Of a DNA stretch of 15,132 nt, positions 8,901-15,132 are shown one piece after another. Below the pieces are notes generated by a model that was not told the origin of the DNA, ran no database searches, and worked only from the letters and a program-made list of their open reading frames with translations. The translations under genes and the position numbers were made by a program. The stretch is from Zelonia costaricensis (lineage: Eukaryota; Euglenozoa; Kinetoplastea; Trypanosomatida; Trypanosomatidae), in the NCBI GenBank assembly GCA_030849075.1, contig JASAOO010002961.1:1-15132 (forward strand), given 5' to 3'. How positions within the stretch are numbered: the first letter of the stretch is position 1; every line of letters begins with the position of its first letter.

Positions 8901-10068
8901 AGTCGGTGGAGCTGCATCGGCTGCCACGCTGGCCGCGGCCGCGCGCCGCTCGCGCGCTGTTCGCAGACAAGTCCGCCGACGTCGGCACCATCGAGTCTTC
9001 CGTGGAGACGGAGGAGAGAGTGGACGCTGCTCGATGAGGGACGGGCGGTGCCCCGCATGGGGACCGCCGCCCTCCCTCCGCCTCGCCGCTGTTTCGCCTT
9101 TCGTGTGCCACCGTCGCGAGCGTCGGTGAACTCAACGCGTGTAGGCGCGTGGGGGACGGAATGCGGGGGTGTCGCTCTGGTGGCGTGGCGAGCTGCGACG
9201 GTAGTGTTGGTGGTACGGTGTGGTGATAAGGGCCCAAGGACTCCGACTTAGCCGAGGGCATGATGGTGCCTGCAGCGGTTGGCACGACTGGCACCCGGCC
9301 GGTGGCCGACACCTGTCGCGCGAGATTGAGCAGCGTCGGCTGCTGCGGCGGAGCGTCGGGAGAGCGGTACGGGGCTGACGGCGTCGAGGGGGAGACGGAC
9401 TGCTCCGCAGAGACGGACTGCAACAGCGGCACGGACAGGGGCGAACGCGCCTCGAACTCCGCTTGCTGACGTGGGGCGCTCCGGTGCCGTCCAGCGCTTC
9501 CGAGCGGGAGCGAGTTGGTGGGGGTCCTGCTGCGGTCGCTCGGCGTGCCACTCGACGAGGCGAGCGCCGTGCCGCTGTCCGGCAACAGCACACTCCCCGT
9601 CGTCGAAGATGAGCCCACCTCACTGTCGCCGTTGCCGCTCTGGGGCAGCGGCGCGGAGAAGCCGACCTCAGGCGGGCTCCGCGTTGTTGGAACTCGATGC
9701 GAGGGCCGCCGCTCCGGCGCCGTGCCGATCGCGGCGACGTCCGCGTGGTAGCGCCGCGACAGCTGCAGCTCGCCGCCGCCTACGTTCCTGCGCCGGTGCC
9801 GACGGGCCTGCAGAACGCCGACGACGGTGGTCTCCGTGGCGCGCGGGCTGCGCCCTGCGGCAGAGGAGCTCAGGAAGTCCCCGTTCTCGGTAGACTGCAG
9901 CAGCGCACGTGAGAGGGCATTCTCTTCCGGTGATGCACTCGTGCTCACGTCGGACAGCTGGGAGTTCAGCAAGCTGGAGTTGCCTCGAGAGGTGGATCCG
10001 GGGCGGTGCGGCGCGCTCAGCGGCGAGGCGCCGATATCGCGCGGCGTGCGTGGCCGCGACCCGTTCAT
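5905..10068 (-). CDS. Polycystin (PKD2/TRPP)-like cation channel, 1387 residues
   Basis: This is a membrane cation channel of the polycystin family, whose members conduct Ca2+ or monovalent cations. Numbering starts from ATG at 10068; the stop is TAG. Residues 1-420 are Ser/Pro/Arg-rich and probably disordered and cytosolic. Membrane segments are predicted at about 450-469 (S1), 831-851 (S2), 874-897 (S3), 927-948 (S4, with Arg940, Arg945 and Arg949), 963-987 (S5) and 1023-1050 (S6). Between S1 and S2 lies a polycystin-type domain. It includes FLGAMRARTIRMR (652-664), GWARF (686-690), YHCGGYSFEVP (742-752), FFLDNWATRFAVVEFFTYTP (773-792) and Cys residues that could pair. Asn710 and Asn770 sit in N-glycosylation sequons. 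The pore region at 997-1016 has TFWTST where family members usually carry an acidic filter (Leu-Gly-Asp in PKD2). The C-terminus has likely coiled coils at 1271-1295, 1324-1355 and 1365-1387. The frame continues upstream to a GTG at 10302, but eukaryotic initiation there is unlikely. The family is clear; ion selectivity and subcellular site are not. Confidence 0.92.
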   Translation of the reverse strand: MNGSRPRTPRDIGASPLSAPHRPGSTSRGNSSLLNSQLSDVSTSASPEENALSRALLQSTENGDFLSSSAAGRSPRATETTVVGVLQARRHRRRNVGGGELQLSRRYHADVAAIGTAPERRPSHRVPTTRSPPEVGFSAPLPQSGNGDSEVGSSSTTGSVLLPDSGTALASSSGTPSDRSRTPTNSLPLGSAGRHRSAPRQQAEFEARSPLSVPLLQSVSAEQSVSPSTPSAPYRSPDAPPQQPTLLNLARQVSATGRVPVVPTAAGTIMPSAKSESLGPYHHTVPPTLPSQLATPPERHPRIPSPTRLHALSSPTLATVAHERRNSGEAEGGRRSPCGAPPVPHRAASTLSSVSTEDSMVPTSADLSANSARAARGRGQRGSRCSSTDSVTPRSAYGSESRLSETNLFADPTAAPVDTVERVWPFTEPLELRAIASHVVQRIEWNLMVRQVIVTLPLLVLASFYAVYNSPSTSHDVAHTESLRQLFERPTFPATATDLETYRQNNVLELSSANLGANRHFKEIQTQAHWIQFFADVMLLRAFPGCGNILGDAFDLSNLRQRDVSVDGSGFDERSEWGFVGGDGFWIPEENARSQAEVSGVGTVTKVRSTAIGGGRSASSRQGSCGGGSQRCELRKRLLYDEPQPGPSEHIFLGAMRARTIRMRGNTAKLQTRMYPPANVAFPRDGWARFAHRVNEETAPSRCPSIRVLNSTTGAAEPLYVYHAPEASDPYCVGSTGFIANYHCGGYSFEVPFRATPLYAAQFRAAIRNTSCFFLDNWATRFAVVEFFTYTPSTDSFHQVKYRTEVAAGGDYVNTAVYRTFPVWTPARTGELVYVCVTAAYIIFFLGTLVVRVYEKGRYGAGVVAVLVDWSAWLDLGAFTSLTVSFIYYFLWVALSVRIAPQLTVPLQSDAYPAFLDSVAWLYDRRSTAAAMGVLLCFNRLCTLRALLRPMDTFLIAIERSTGTVVAITATYAAVAIAYALVAWAAFGPFSDSYRTFGASLFTCLTFWTSTYFVVPEIENISFQFITLFFWSLTLVLGVVAVALLLATITHSFAQVQKEQGVTFNEAWLMSQLAHIRRAMTWPRIRRFVAKVFCLFPENEYLRGLLVRMEAVYGAASLGHLAAGRAERRSSGPSWWDTSVTTMPTTGMAATAERGFESGNDPGTVGTAASASSRRVSDLRSASTLGWRPHFPTAPLPTFANTSQRGLDGTASSVDGAAPRQGPSATPLSSFQQENGRRVSVGGESSSTAPPSSRRGGSLSRTSMQSRSSDYAELRRRYEELRAVAATALQSGRRVDFFEWSSIIPHDVVVKCGGMAFFADWWIEMAEAQAEIAQTPEEQGRRALREEASIATQREVAVGVVSISQLDTTLSHLEAHVDKLLHNVSRR

Positions 10069-10101
10069 ATGCGCGCGCTGCTTCGGCCTTGGTAGAGGAT
10101 A

Positions 10102-10148
10102 CTTGGCGCAAGAGAGGAAGGAGGCGGAGGGCGGGCGGGGGGGGGGGG
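10102..10148 (-). promoter_or_regulatory. Strong polypyrimidine tract and AG acceptor for the channel gene
   Basis: The minus strand reads twelve C (10148-10137), then C/T-rich DNA with few purines, ending in GCGCCAAG with AG at 10103-10102. The first ATG downstream is the channel start at 10068, giving a 33-base 5' UTR. This is the expected arrangement for spliced-leader addition, and it argues that the open frame upstream of 10068 is untranslated. The complementary plus strand has several G-runs and could form a G-quadruplex. Confidence 0.6.
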
Positions 10149-10308
10149 CGTCAAGAGCGTCGAGATCCAGCAAAAACGAGAAGAAATGCGCGGGCCATGC
10201 GCCAGCTTCAGAATCACAACGCAAAACTCGCGCAGAGAGGAAGAAGCTGCTCAAAGCAAGAGCGTAAATGGCGAGGAGCTGAGACAAACGCAGCAGCTTC
10301 ACCCCTGC

Positions 10309-10334
10309 GTGTGTGTATGTGTGTGTGTGTGTGT
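10309..10334. repeat. GT/CA microsatellite
   Basis: A GT repeat of 26 bases with one AT interruption on the plus strand. It lies in the spacer upstream of the channel gene and reads as CA on the transcribed strand. The non-ATG extension of the channel frame begins just past it. Confidence 0.85.
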
Positions 10335-10533
10335 TCCAGTGTGTTTTGAGGTGTATGTAGGCGAGCGAGAGAGCTAGGGGCAGGTTTGGTGAAAGGCAAG
10401 AGGGGCGGCCAAATGAAGCGACCTCTGCACAGACGAAGGGCCGTAAATGCTTGAAGCGCCAGCGGTGCTGAACGAGAAGGCGATGGAGAAGAGGGAAAAC
10501 GAGATTTGACGGCGTTCATTGAACCGAAAGGTG

Positions 10534-10872
10534 ATGCGCGGGGTGCCCTGGAGCTACACGCACAATTTCTTGTACCTGCCCACCGTGAAGGGGCCTAAAG
10601 AGAGGGGCACGACCGGCGCAGGCGCTCGGGTGAGGGGATACCTGCAGCGCTTCAGCGCGGTCGAGCAGCACCCGACGCGGTCGAGCCTCTTGCCCACGCC
10701 GACGCGGCAAAGGCAGAGGCAAGAGGAGAAGACAGAGTTGGCAGGGGCAGTACTGTCAAGACGCCACTCGCACCCTTACCACACAAAGGTGAGCGCATCC
10801 GTGATCTCATTTCTTTTTTCTTCGTCAGCAAATCACAACGTGCTTCATTCTGCTCCTGCTAGTTTCGACTGA
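10534..10872 (+). other. Antisense ORF of 112 codons, status unclear
   Basis: A plus-strand ATG at 10534 opens a frame to TGA at 10872. In the first two thirds most codons end in G or C, as in real genes of this window, and the peptide (MRGVPWSYTHNFLYLPTVKG at its start) is not repetitive. In the last third this bias fades. It lies opposite to every other gene, and no pyrimidine tract precedes it on the plus strand, so trans-splicing of such a transcript is not evident. It could be a gene relic, a retroposon fragment or chance. I do not call it a gene. Confidence 0.15.
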
Positions 10873-11072
10873 TTAAGGGCGATTACACGCGAGAGTTAAG
10901 CGAAGAGTTTAGCAATTCGGTCAAAATAAAACAAACACTCGAAAGGGGAGAGAGGGGCGTCAACATGAATTTGTCGCAGACCAGTTATCTTCACAAGCGC
11001 GTCACGGCAACAACAGCGAGAGGGCCAGCATGACGCACCCTCGCCGCAAGACCTGTCCAAAGCTGTACCGTC

Positions 11073-13526
11073 TCACTTGCTCTTCTTCTTGCCACCTCCG
11101 TTGCGCTGCTGCTTGCGAGCGAGGCGCCCCTTCTCCTTCTCGGCCTTCCGCCGCATCGTCGCCATCTCCTCGAAGGAGCGGACGTGGCCGTCCTTGGGCA
11201 GCCGCTTCTGTTTGCGCCCAATGCGCAGCTTCTTGCCCTGGTTCGGGTCGCTGATGTCAACGTAGTCGGCATCCCCACCCGCGTCGCCGTCGTCCACGGG
11301 CTGCGCCGACAACGCAGCAGCCTTGGCGCGCTTGAGCGGCACGAGGTCCTCCTCCTCCCCGACGTCCTGAATACGCATGTTGCTCTTCTTCATCCACTTC
11401 GAGTACGCCTCGAGCTTGTTCTTGTAGTTGATCGCCTTGCCGGCCTCGTTCTTGACTCCCTTCAGCAGCGCCTTGGCGTCGTTCACGTGCATCTTCACGT
11501 AGCGGTTCTTCTTCTTGCTCCAGGCGAACACCTGCCGCTGCGCTGCCGCCTCCTCGGCCGTCTCCGCGACAATGTCCATCGTCGCGTCCTTGACGGAGTA
11601 GTGCGTGTTATCGAGCGTGTCGCGGCGTTCGAGGTCCATGAAGAAGTTCTCGTCGCGGTAGGCGCCGGTTTCGATTCCCTCCTCGAGATCCAAGGCGGTC
11701 TGCCGGGGGTGCGTGATGAGGCTCATGACGGCGTCGTCGCTGTTGGCCGAGTTGCCGCTGCCGCCCTCGCGCTCCCGCTTCTTGCGCTCCTGAGCTCGCT
11801 GCAGCATGCGCTCCGCAAAAGACAGCTTCTTCTCCGGCGCAGCGGCTGACGCCGCGGCCGCGGCGCTGGGTGCCTTCGACCTGCCCGATGCCGACGCACC
11901 TGCCGCGGCGGCATCGGCGCTGCCGGACGAGCGCGCGAGCGACTGCACCGTCTCGGGCTGACGAATTTCAAACAGCTTCTCCTTCGAGCCCATCTCCAAG
12001 AAGAGCTCCTTCGGCTTGAAGCGCTTCAGGTCGAAGCGAACTTCATCGGCGCGGACGCGCGTGCTGCCGAGTCGGTCGAGCAGCATCGGGTGCAGCGGGG
12101 TGCGGTCAAAGGCGTACTGCGGCTTGCGGGCCTCCTGGATGGCCTCGTGTGTGGGCTTCTTCTTGGTGCGGTTGAACTTCCTGTGCGCGTTCTCGACGAC
12201 GCGGGTCATGTTGCGCACCTCGACGTCACTCTCGTGCAGGCGCTTCAGGAAGTCGAGCTCCAGCTGAATGTCCTCCTCCGGCAAACGGCCGTAGCAGCCG
12301 TCGTCGGCCGTGAAGAGGAGGTCGCCTGGTGTTGGGGCGGACTGCAGGGGGCGGCCAATGAACTGCATCAGGTCCACGTAGTACGGGAAGTCCTCGAAGG
12401 TCATGATCGAGTAGGCCGTACCAGAGCGGCCCGCACGCGCTACACGGCCGACGCGGTGCACAAAGAGCTTCGGGTTGAAGGGGAAGGAGAAGTTGATGAC
12501 GTTGTCGAGCAGCGGGAGGTCGAGCCCACGCGCGGCGACATCCGTGACCACCATGACGCTCGTCTCGCGCTTTGCAAAGCTGCGAACGGAGAGCCGGCGC
12601 GCCTCCTGGTCCATCTGCCCATGCACCGCGCTCGTCGTGATGTCGTACGCCGTGAGAACCATTTGCAGGAACTCGACGTGGAACTTGGACTCGACAAAGA
12701 TGAGCGCCTGCGCATTGTTTGTCGCGGCCTCGCCGACGTGCACGATGCGCTTCAGCAGCACAATGAGGGCCGCCACCTTCTCGTCGTTGCGGACAAGAAA
12801 GGCGCTCTGCTTCAGCTGGTCGCTCAGCTTCATCTCCGAGTCGAGCCGGATGACGACCGGGTTGTGCAAGCCGGCGCTCGTGAACTCGGCCAGCACGCTG
12901 GGCATCGTCGCGGAGAAGAGGGCGCGCTGGCAGGACTCGGGCACCTTCTGCATGATGGCCCCAATCTGCGGCTGCAGGCCGAGCTCAAACAGGCGGTCCG
13001 CCTCGTCGAGCACGAGGCAGCGCACGGCGGTGAGGTGCAGCGAGGCCTCCTCCATGATGTGCAGCAGGCGCCCAGGCGTGGCGACGACGAGGTCGGGGTT
13101 GGAGGCGAGCAGCTCAAACTGCTGATCCATCGAGTCGCCGCCAACCAGCGCGGCAAACCGCAGGTCGAGGTACTTGTTGAGCGCGAAGCCGTTGCGCAGG
13201 ATTTGCAGGCTCAGCTCGCGTGTTGGCGAGAGCACGAGACCGCGGATGCCCACCATCTTGGAGTGCGTCTTGAGGCGGTGCAGCATCGGGATCAGGAAGG
13301 CGGCCGTCTTGCCAGACCCGGTCCGCGCCATGGCCACGACGTCGTTGCCTTGCAGCATCGGTGGAATGGCCTTGCGCTGAATCGGCGTCGGAACGGTGAA
13401 GCCCTGTTTCAGGATGGCATCGAGCAGTGGCTTCTCTAGGCCGAGCGTCTGAAAGCCGCCGCCTTTCTTCTTCTTCGAGTCGGCCGCCGCCTCCACCGCG
13501 GCCTCCCACGCGCCGTGGCCGTTCAT
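11073..13526 (-). CDS. DBP10: ATP-dependent DEAD-box RNA helicase, Dbp10/DDX54 family, 817 residues
   Basis: This is an RNA helicase of the Dbp10 (yeast)/DDX54 (human) family, nucleolar proteins needed for large ribosomal subunit assembly. Numbering starts from ATG at 13526; the stop is TGA. The Q motif is GFTVPTPIQ (42-50), motif I ARTGSGKT (67-74), Ia PTREL (101-105), Ib TPGR (150-153), II DEAD (174-177), III SAT (205-207), V VTDVAARGLDLP (327-338) and VI HRVGRVARAGR (357-367). All catalytic residues are present. A linker at about 529-565 is rich in Ala and Ser. Residues about 621-680 match the DBP10 C-terminal domain, with YRDENFFMD and WSKKKNRYVK. The tail is highly basic and ends KKKSK, fitting RNA binding and nuclear import. 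The frame also has an upstream ATG at 13721 (882 residues), but those 65 residues resemble no helicase region and contain a pyrimidine tract. Family confidence is very high; the start is less certain. Confidence 0.94.
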   Translation of the reverse strand: MNGHGAWEAAVEAAADSKKKKGGGFQTLGLEKPLLDAILKQGFTVPTPIQRKAIPPMLQGNDVVAMARTGSGKTAAFLIPMLHRLKTHSKMVGIRGLVLSPTRELSLQILRNGFALNKYLDLRFAALVGGDSMDQQFELLASNPDLVVATPGRLLHIMEEASLHLTAVRCLVLDEADRLFELGLQPQIGAIMQKVPESCQRALFSATMPSVLAEFTSAGLHNPVVIRLDSEMKLSDQLKQSAFLVRNDEKVAALIVLLKRIVHVGEAATNNAQALIFVESKFHVEFLQMVLTAYDITTSAVHGQMDQEARRLSVRSFAKRETSVMVVTDVAARGLDLPLLDNVINFSFPFNPKLFVHRVGRVARAGRSGTAYSIMTFEDFPYYVDLMQFIGRPLQSAPTPGDLLFTADDGCYGRLPEEDIQLELDFLKRLHESDVEVRNMTRVVENAHRKFNRTKKKPTHEAIQEARKPQYAFDRTPLHPMLLDRLGSTRVRADEVRFDLKRFKPKELFLEMGSKEKLFEIRQPETVQSLARSSGSADAAAAGASASGRSKAPSAAAAASAAAPEKKLSFAERMLQRAQERKKREREGGSGNSANSDDAVMSLITHPRQTALDLEEGIETGAYRDENFFMDLERRDTLDNTHYSVKDATMDIVAETAEEAAAQRQVFAWSKKKNRYVKMHVNDAKALLKGVKNEAGKAINYKNKLEAYSKWMKKSNMRIQDVGEEEDLVPLKRAKAAALSAQPVDDGDAGGDADYVDISDPNQGKKLRIGRKQKRLPKDGHVRSFEEMATMRRKAEKEKGRLARKQQRNGGGKKKSK

Positions 13527-14164
13527 CGCGACAGACAACGTGGACAGCGTTCCCGACGCAGCGGGCGAGCACCAGTGCACGAGGGAAGAGGCACACACTC
13601 TGGGGATGCAATCAAAGCCGAGCTCGGCGTGGGCCAATCGTGCAGCGGCAACACTGTTTGTGACAAATGCACTTGCAGCAGAAGACGAATCGAGTGAGGA
13701 AGGGAGGATGTGGAGAGTCATTCAGGTGACTGGGGAGGAGGAAGTAGGGTTGTATTCCTGAACTGCCGCGCCGACCAACGTGCTGGTCAGGCATTGACAG
13801 ACCCTTGTCCTCCGACTGAGCGACGCGAGGAGACGCCTAGCACTACCCGCTCTTGAAGCAGTGATCTTTTTGAAGTGCCCTCGGTCCTCGCGTAGCGTAG
13901 CCTTCGTAGCAAGGCGCTTGGTCTTTGTGTTAGTGTTGCAACTCCCTTTCGCGCGTGTTCAAGTGGGAGGGGGGGAGGGGGACAAGCTGCTGACTTACGC
14001 CTCCTGCGTCATCCCCGAGGAGCTGCGAAAGAGATGGAGAGGGCGGACGGTGTTGAGCGGCACGCAGCACCCACCGCTCACGCCTGAGCTTCTTTCCAGG
14101 CACGCATGGGGGAAAAAACTAAAAAAAAAAGAACGTCAACGCCGCCGCGAGAGAGCTCGCGGAC
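13527..14164 (-). other. Spacer between the 318-residue protein gene and the helicase
   Basis: About 640 bases without a recognisable gene, if the helicase starts at 13526. It contains an A-run on the plus strand at 14121-14130, a G-rich stretch at 13968-13981 and the acceptor candidates for the helicase. The plus-strand frame at 13861-14211 overlaps the end of the neighbouring gene and shows no family resemblance. The stretch should hold the 3' UTR of the upstream gene and the helicase 5' UTR. Confidence 0.6.
13672..13710 (-). promoter_or_regulatory. Candidate trans-splice acceptor that decides the helicase start
   Basis: Inside the first codons of the longest frame the minus strand is mostly C/T from 13708 to 13681 and closes with CTGCAAG, AG at 13673-13672. 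No ATG occurs between this AG and the ATG at 13526, giving a 145-base 5' UTR. An alternative acceptor, CTTCCTCCTCCCCAG with AG at 13731-13730, would include the ATG at 13721. Use of both would give two protein forms. Confidence 0.45.
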
Positions 14165-15121
14165 CTAGCTACCGAAGATACGCTGCTGCTCCTCTGCAGT
14201 CAAGGGGGTGACGAGAGCGGACTTGCCGCCCGTCAGCGGGCCAAGAGCACAGCAGGCCACCCGCAACGGCGCCGTCAGGGCGTAGCTGTCCAGATAGCTC
14301 GTGTACGGCCCGCCCTCACCCACGTCCTGGGCCGTCAGCGCGTGCGCCCCTCCGGTGCCGGTCGGCGACGGCCCGCCGGCCCCGCCGCCACCACCCCCAC
14401 CCAGCCCGGCAGCCGAGGAGCGGAAGAGGCTGTGCTTGCCTTCGGTGATGGGGTCGCGCTCGACGCGGTACGGCGAGTACTGCGACGCGCTGTACACCAT
14501 GCGGCGCAGTAGTCCTGGCGCCTCGGGCGGGTTGTACTCCCGCCGCGCCTGCGAAACCGAGACGGGCTCGGCGGTGAGCAGCTCGGCAGCTCCCAGCTCA
14601 ACGAGCTGACGCATGGCCTCACCAATGCTTGACGCCCCCTCGGCACTCGGGGCAAGCGCGTCGGACAGGCCAGCCGCCACCACCGCCGCCGCCACCTCTG
14701 TCTCGGCGTCCGCATCGGGCGCCGCGGCGGTGACGAGGTCGTAGACGACGGCGTACGGCACGGCGTCCGCCTCGGCATCTCCGTCCTGCTCCGCGCCTTC
14801 GTCACCGACGTCGGCGCTGAGAGGGAAGACGGTGTCGGCGCTCAGCGCACCGGCAGCGGCGGCCTCTCGCTTCACCTGCACGTCCGCCACCTCATCGAGG
14901 GACGGGAGCGGCTCGAAGGGGAGGGTGGCGACGACGCGGCCGGTGGCGCGGTGCTTGACGTGCATGCCGCTCTCCCACGGTGTACCAAAAGCCTCGCATA
15001 GGTCCTCCAGCGTGATGCTCGACGGGTCCTCGTCCAGTTCCACGAAGCTGCTGCCGAGGTACACGGCGCTGCGGTGCCGTGCCGGCGCCCCCACCGCTGG
15101 GCTTGCCTGGGCCTCCGCCAT
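14165..15121 (-). CDS. Hypothetical acidic Ala/Gly-rich protein, 318 residues
   Basis: I do not recognise a family. The frame runs from ATG at 15121 to TAG at 14165-14167. Residues 17-85 look folded (SAVYLGSSFVELDEDPSSIT, then TLEDLCEAFGTPWESGMHVK, then a short basic strand). Residues 88-160 are acidic and Ala-rich (for example 106-120). Residues 165-232 look folded again, with QARREYNPPEAPGLLRRMVY at 191-210 and YSPYRVERDP at 215-224. Seven glycines occur at 241-247, followed by a Gly/Pro/Thr linker. The end (272-318) has PYTSYLDSYALTAPLRVACC and finishes EEQQRIFGS. There is no membrane segment or signal peptide. Only 11 bases lie upstream; they are pyrimidine-rich and contain no in-frame stop, so the true start could lie outside the window. 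Coding is supported by high G/C at third positions and strand agreement. Confidence 0.75.
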   Translation of the reverse strand: MAEAQASPAVGAPARHRSAVYLGSSFVELDEDPSSITLEDLCEAFGTPWESGMHVKHRATGRVVATLPFEPLPSLDEVADVQVKREAAAAGALSADTVFPLSADVGDEGAEQDGDAEADAVPYAVVYDLVTAAAPDADAETEVAAAVVAAGLSDALAPSAEGASSIGEAMRQLVELGAAELLTAEPVSVSQARREYNPPEAPGLLRRMVYSASQYSPYRVERDPITEGKHSLFRSSAAGLGGGGGGGAGGPSPTGTGGAHALTAQDVGEGGPYTSYLDSYALTAPLRVACCALGPLTGGKSALVTPLTAEEQQRIFGS

Positions 15122-15132
15122 GTGGAGGGGGA

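Larger units (their letters stand above)
10069..11072 (-). other. Spacer between helicase and channel genes
   Basis: About 1 kb with no certain gene. Next to the channel it holds the acceptor tract and the GT/CA repeat. Farther toward the helicase, about 10520-10740 is of gene-like composition and carries open frames on both strands. Just after the helicase stop there is mixed, A/T-richer DNA (10770-10960) that is probably its 3' UTR. A second pyrimidine stretch on the minus strand lies at about 10700-10740. Confidence 0.6.

Noticed and set aside
10069..10302. Signal-peptide-like N-terminus on the channel
   Set aside because: It is read from a GTG codon and runs through the pyrimidine tract before the first ATG, so it is most likely untranslated.
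12090..13439. 449-codon plus-strand frame opposite the helicase
   Set aside because: It is a shadow produced by the G/C-rich codon usage of the helicase; its translation is Val/Leu/Glu/Arg/His-rich with no family features.
1..15132. CRISPR arrays, insertion sequences, bacterial operons or phage genes
   Set aside because: No spaced direct repeats, transposase motifs or prokaryotic gene families are present; composition and gene structure are trypanosomatid-like.

Overview
The window looks like nuclear chromosomal DNA of a trypanosomatid, most likely Leishmania or a close relative. All four convincing genes are intronless, lie on the minus strand and have coding DNA rich in G/C at third codon positions. 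They are separated by long spacers that are purine-rich on the plus strand, and so pyrimidine-rich on the coding strand. The spacers are full of A-runs, CA/GT microsatellites and polypyrimidine-AG stretches of the kind used for spliced-leader trans-splicing. This fits one polycistronic unit transcribed from right to left. I see no bacterial-style operon signals, tRNA, rRNA, CRISPR array or intact transposon.

Order along the direction of transcription (right to left): (1) 15121-14165, an unrecognised acidic, Ala/Gly-rich 318-residue protein that may extend past the right edge. (2) 13526-11073, a DEAD-box RNA helicase of the Dbp10/DDX54 family with all helicase motifs and the family-specific C-terminal domain, expected to act in nucleolar 60S ribosome assembly. 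(3) 10068-5905, a large polycystin (PKD2/TRPP)-like cation channel with six predicted membrane segments, a polycystin-type extracytosolic domain, a pore region that lacks the usual acidic filter residue, and long disordered tails ending in coiled coil. (4) 2919-1576, a 447-residue low-complexity protein with a hydrophobic, basic C-terminus. A pyrimidine tract at the left edge probably serves another minus-strand gene outside the window.

Two start sites matter. The longest open frame of the channel begins at GTG, not ATG; the first ATG (10068) follows a strong C/T tract and AG. The helicase frame has an ATG at 13721, but a pyrimidine tract plus AG lies inside its first codons. The next ATG (13526) is the first one after that AG and directly precedes the conserved region. 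I annotate the downstream start in both cases.

The neighbours do not form an obvious pathway, as is normal in trypanosomatid gene arrays. The points most worth following are the unusual channel pore, the two start-site corrections, two gene-like islands in otherwise low-complexity spacers (about 5517-5830 and 10520-10740), and the nearly 3-kb spacer between genes 3 and 4. I did not find a clear new multi-gene system.
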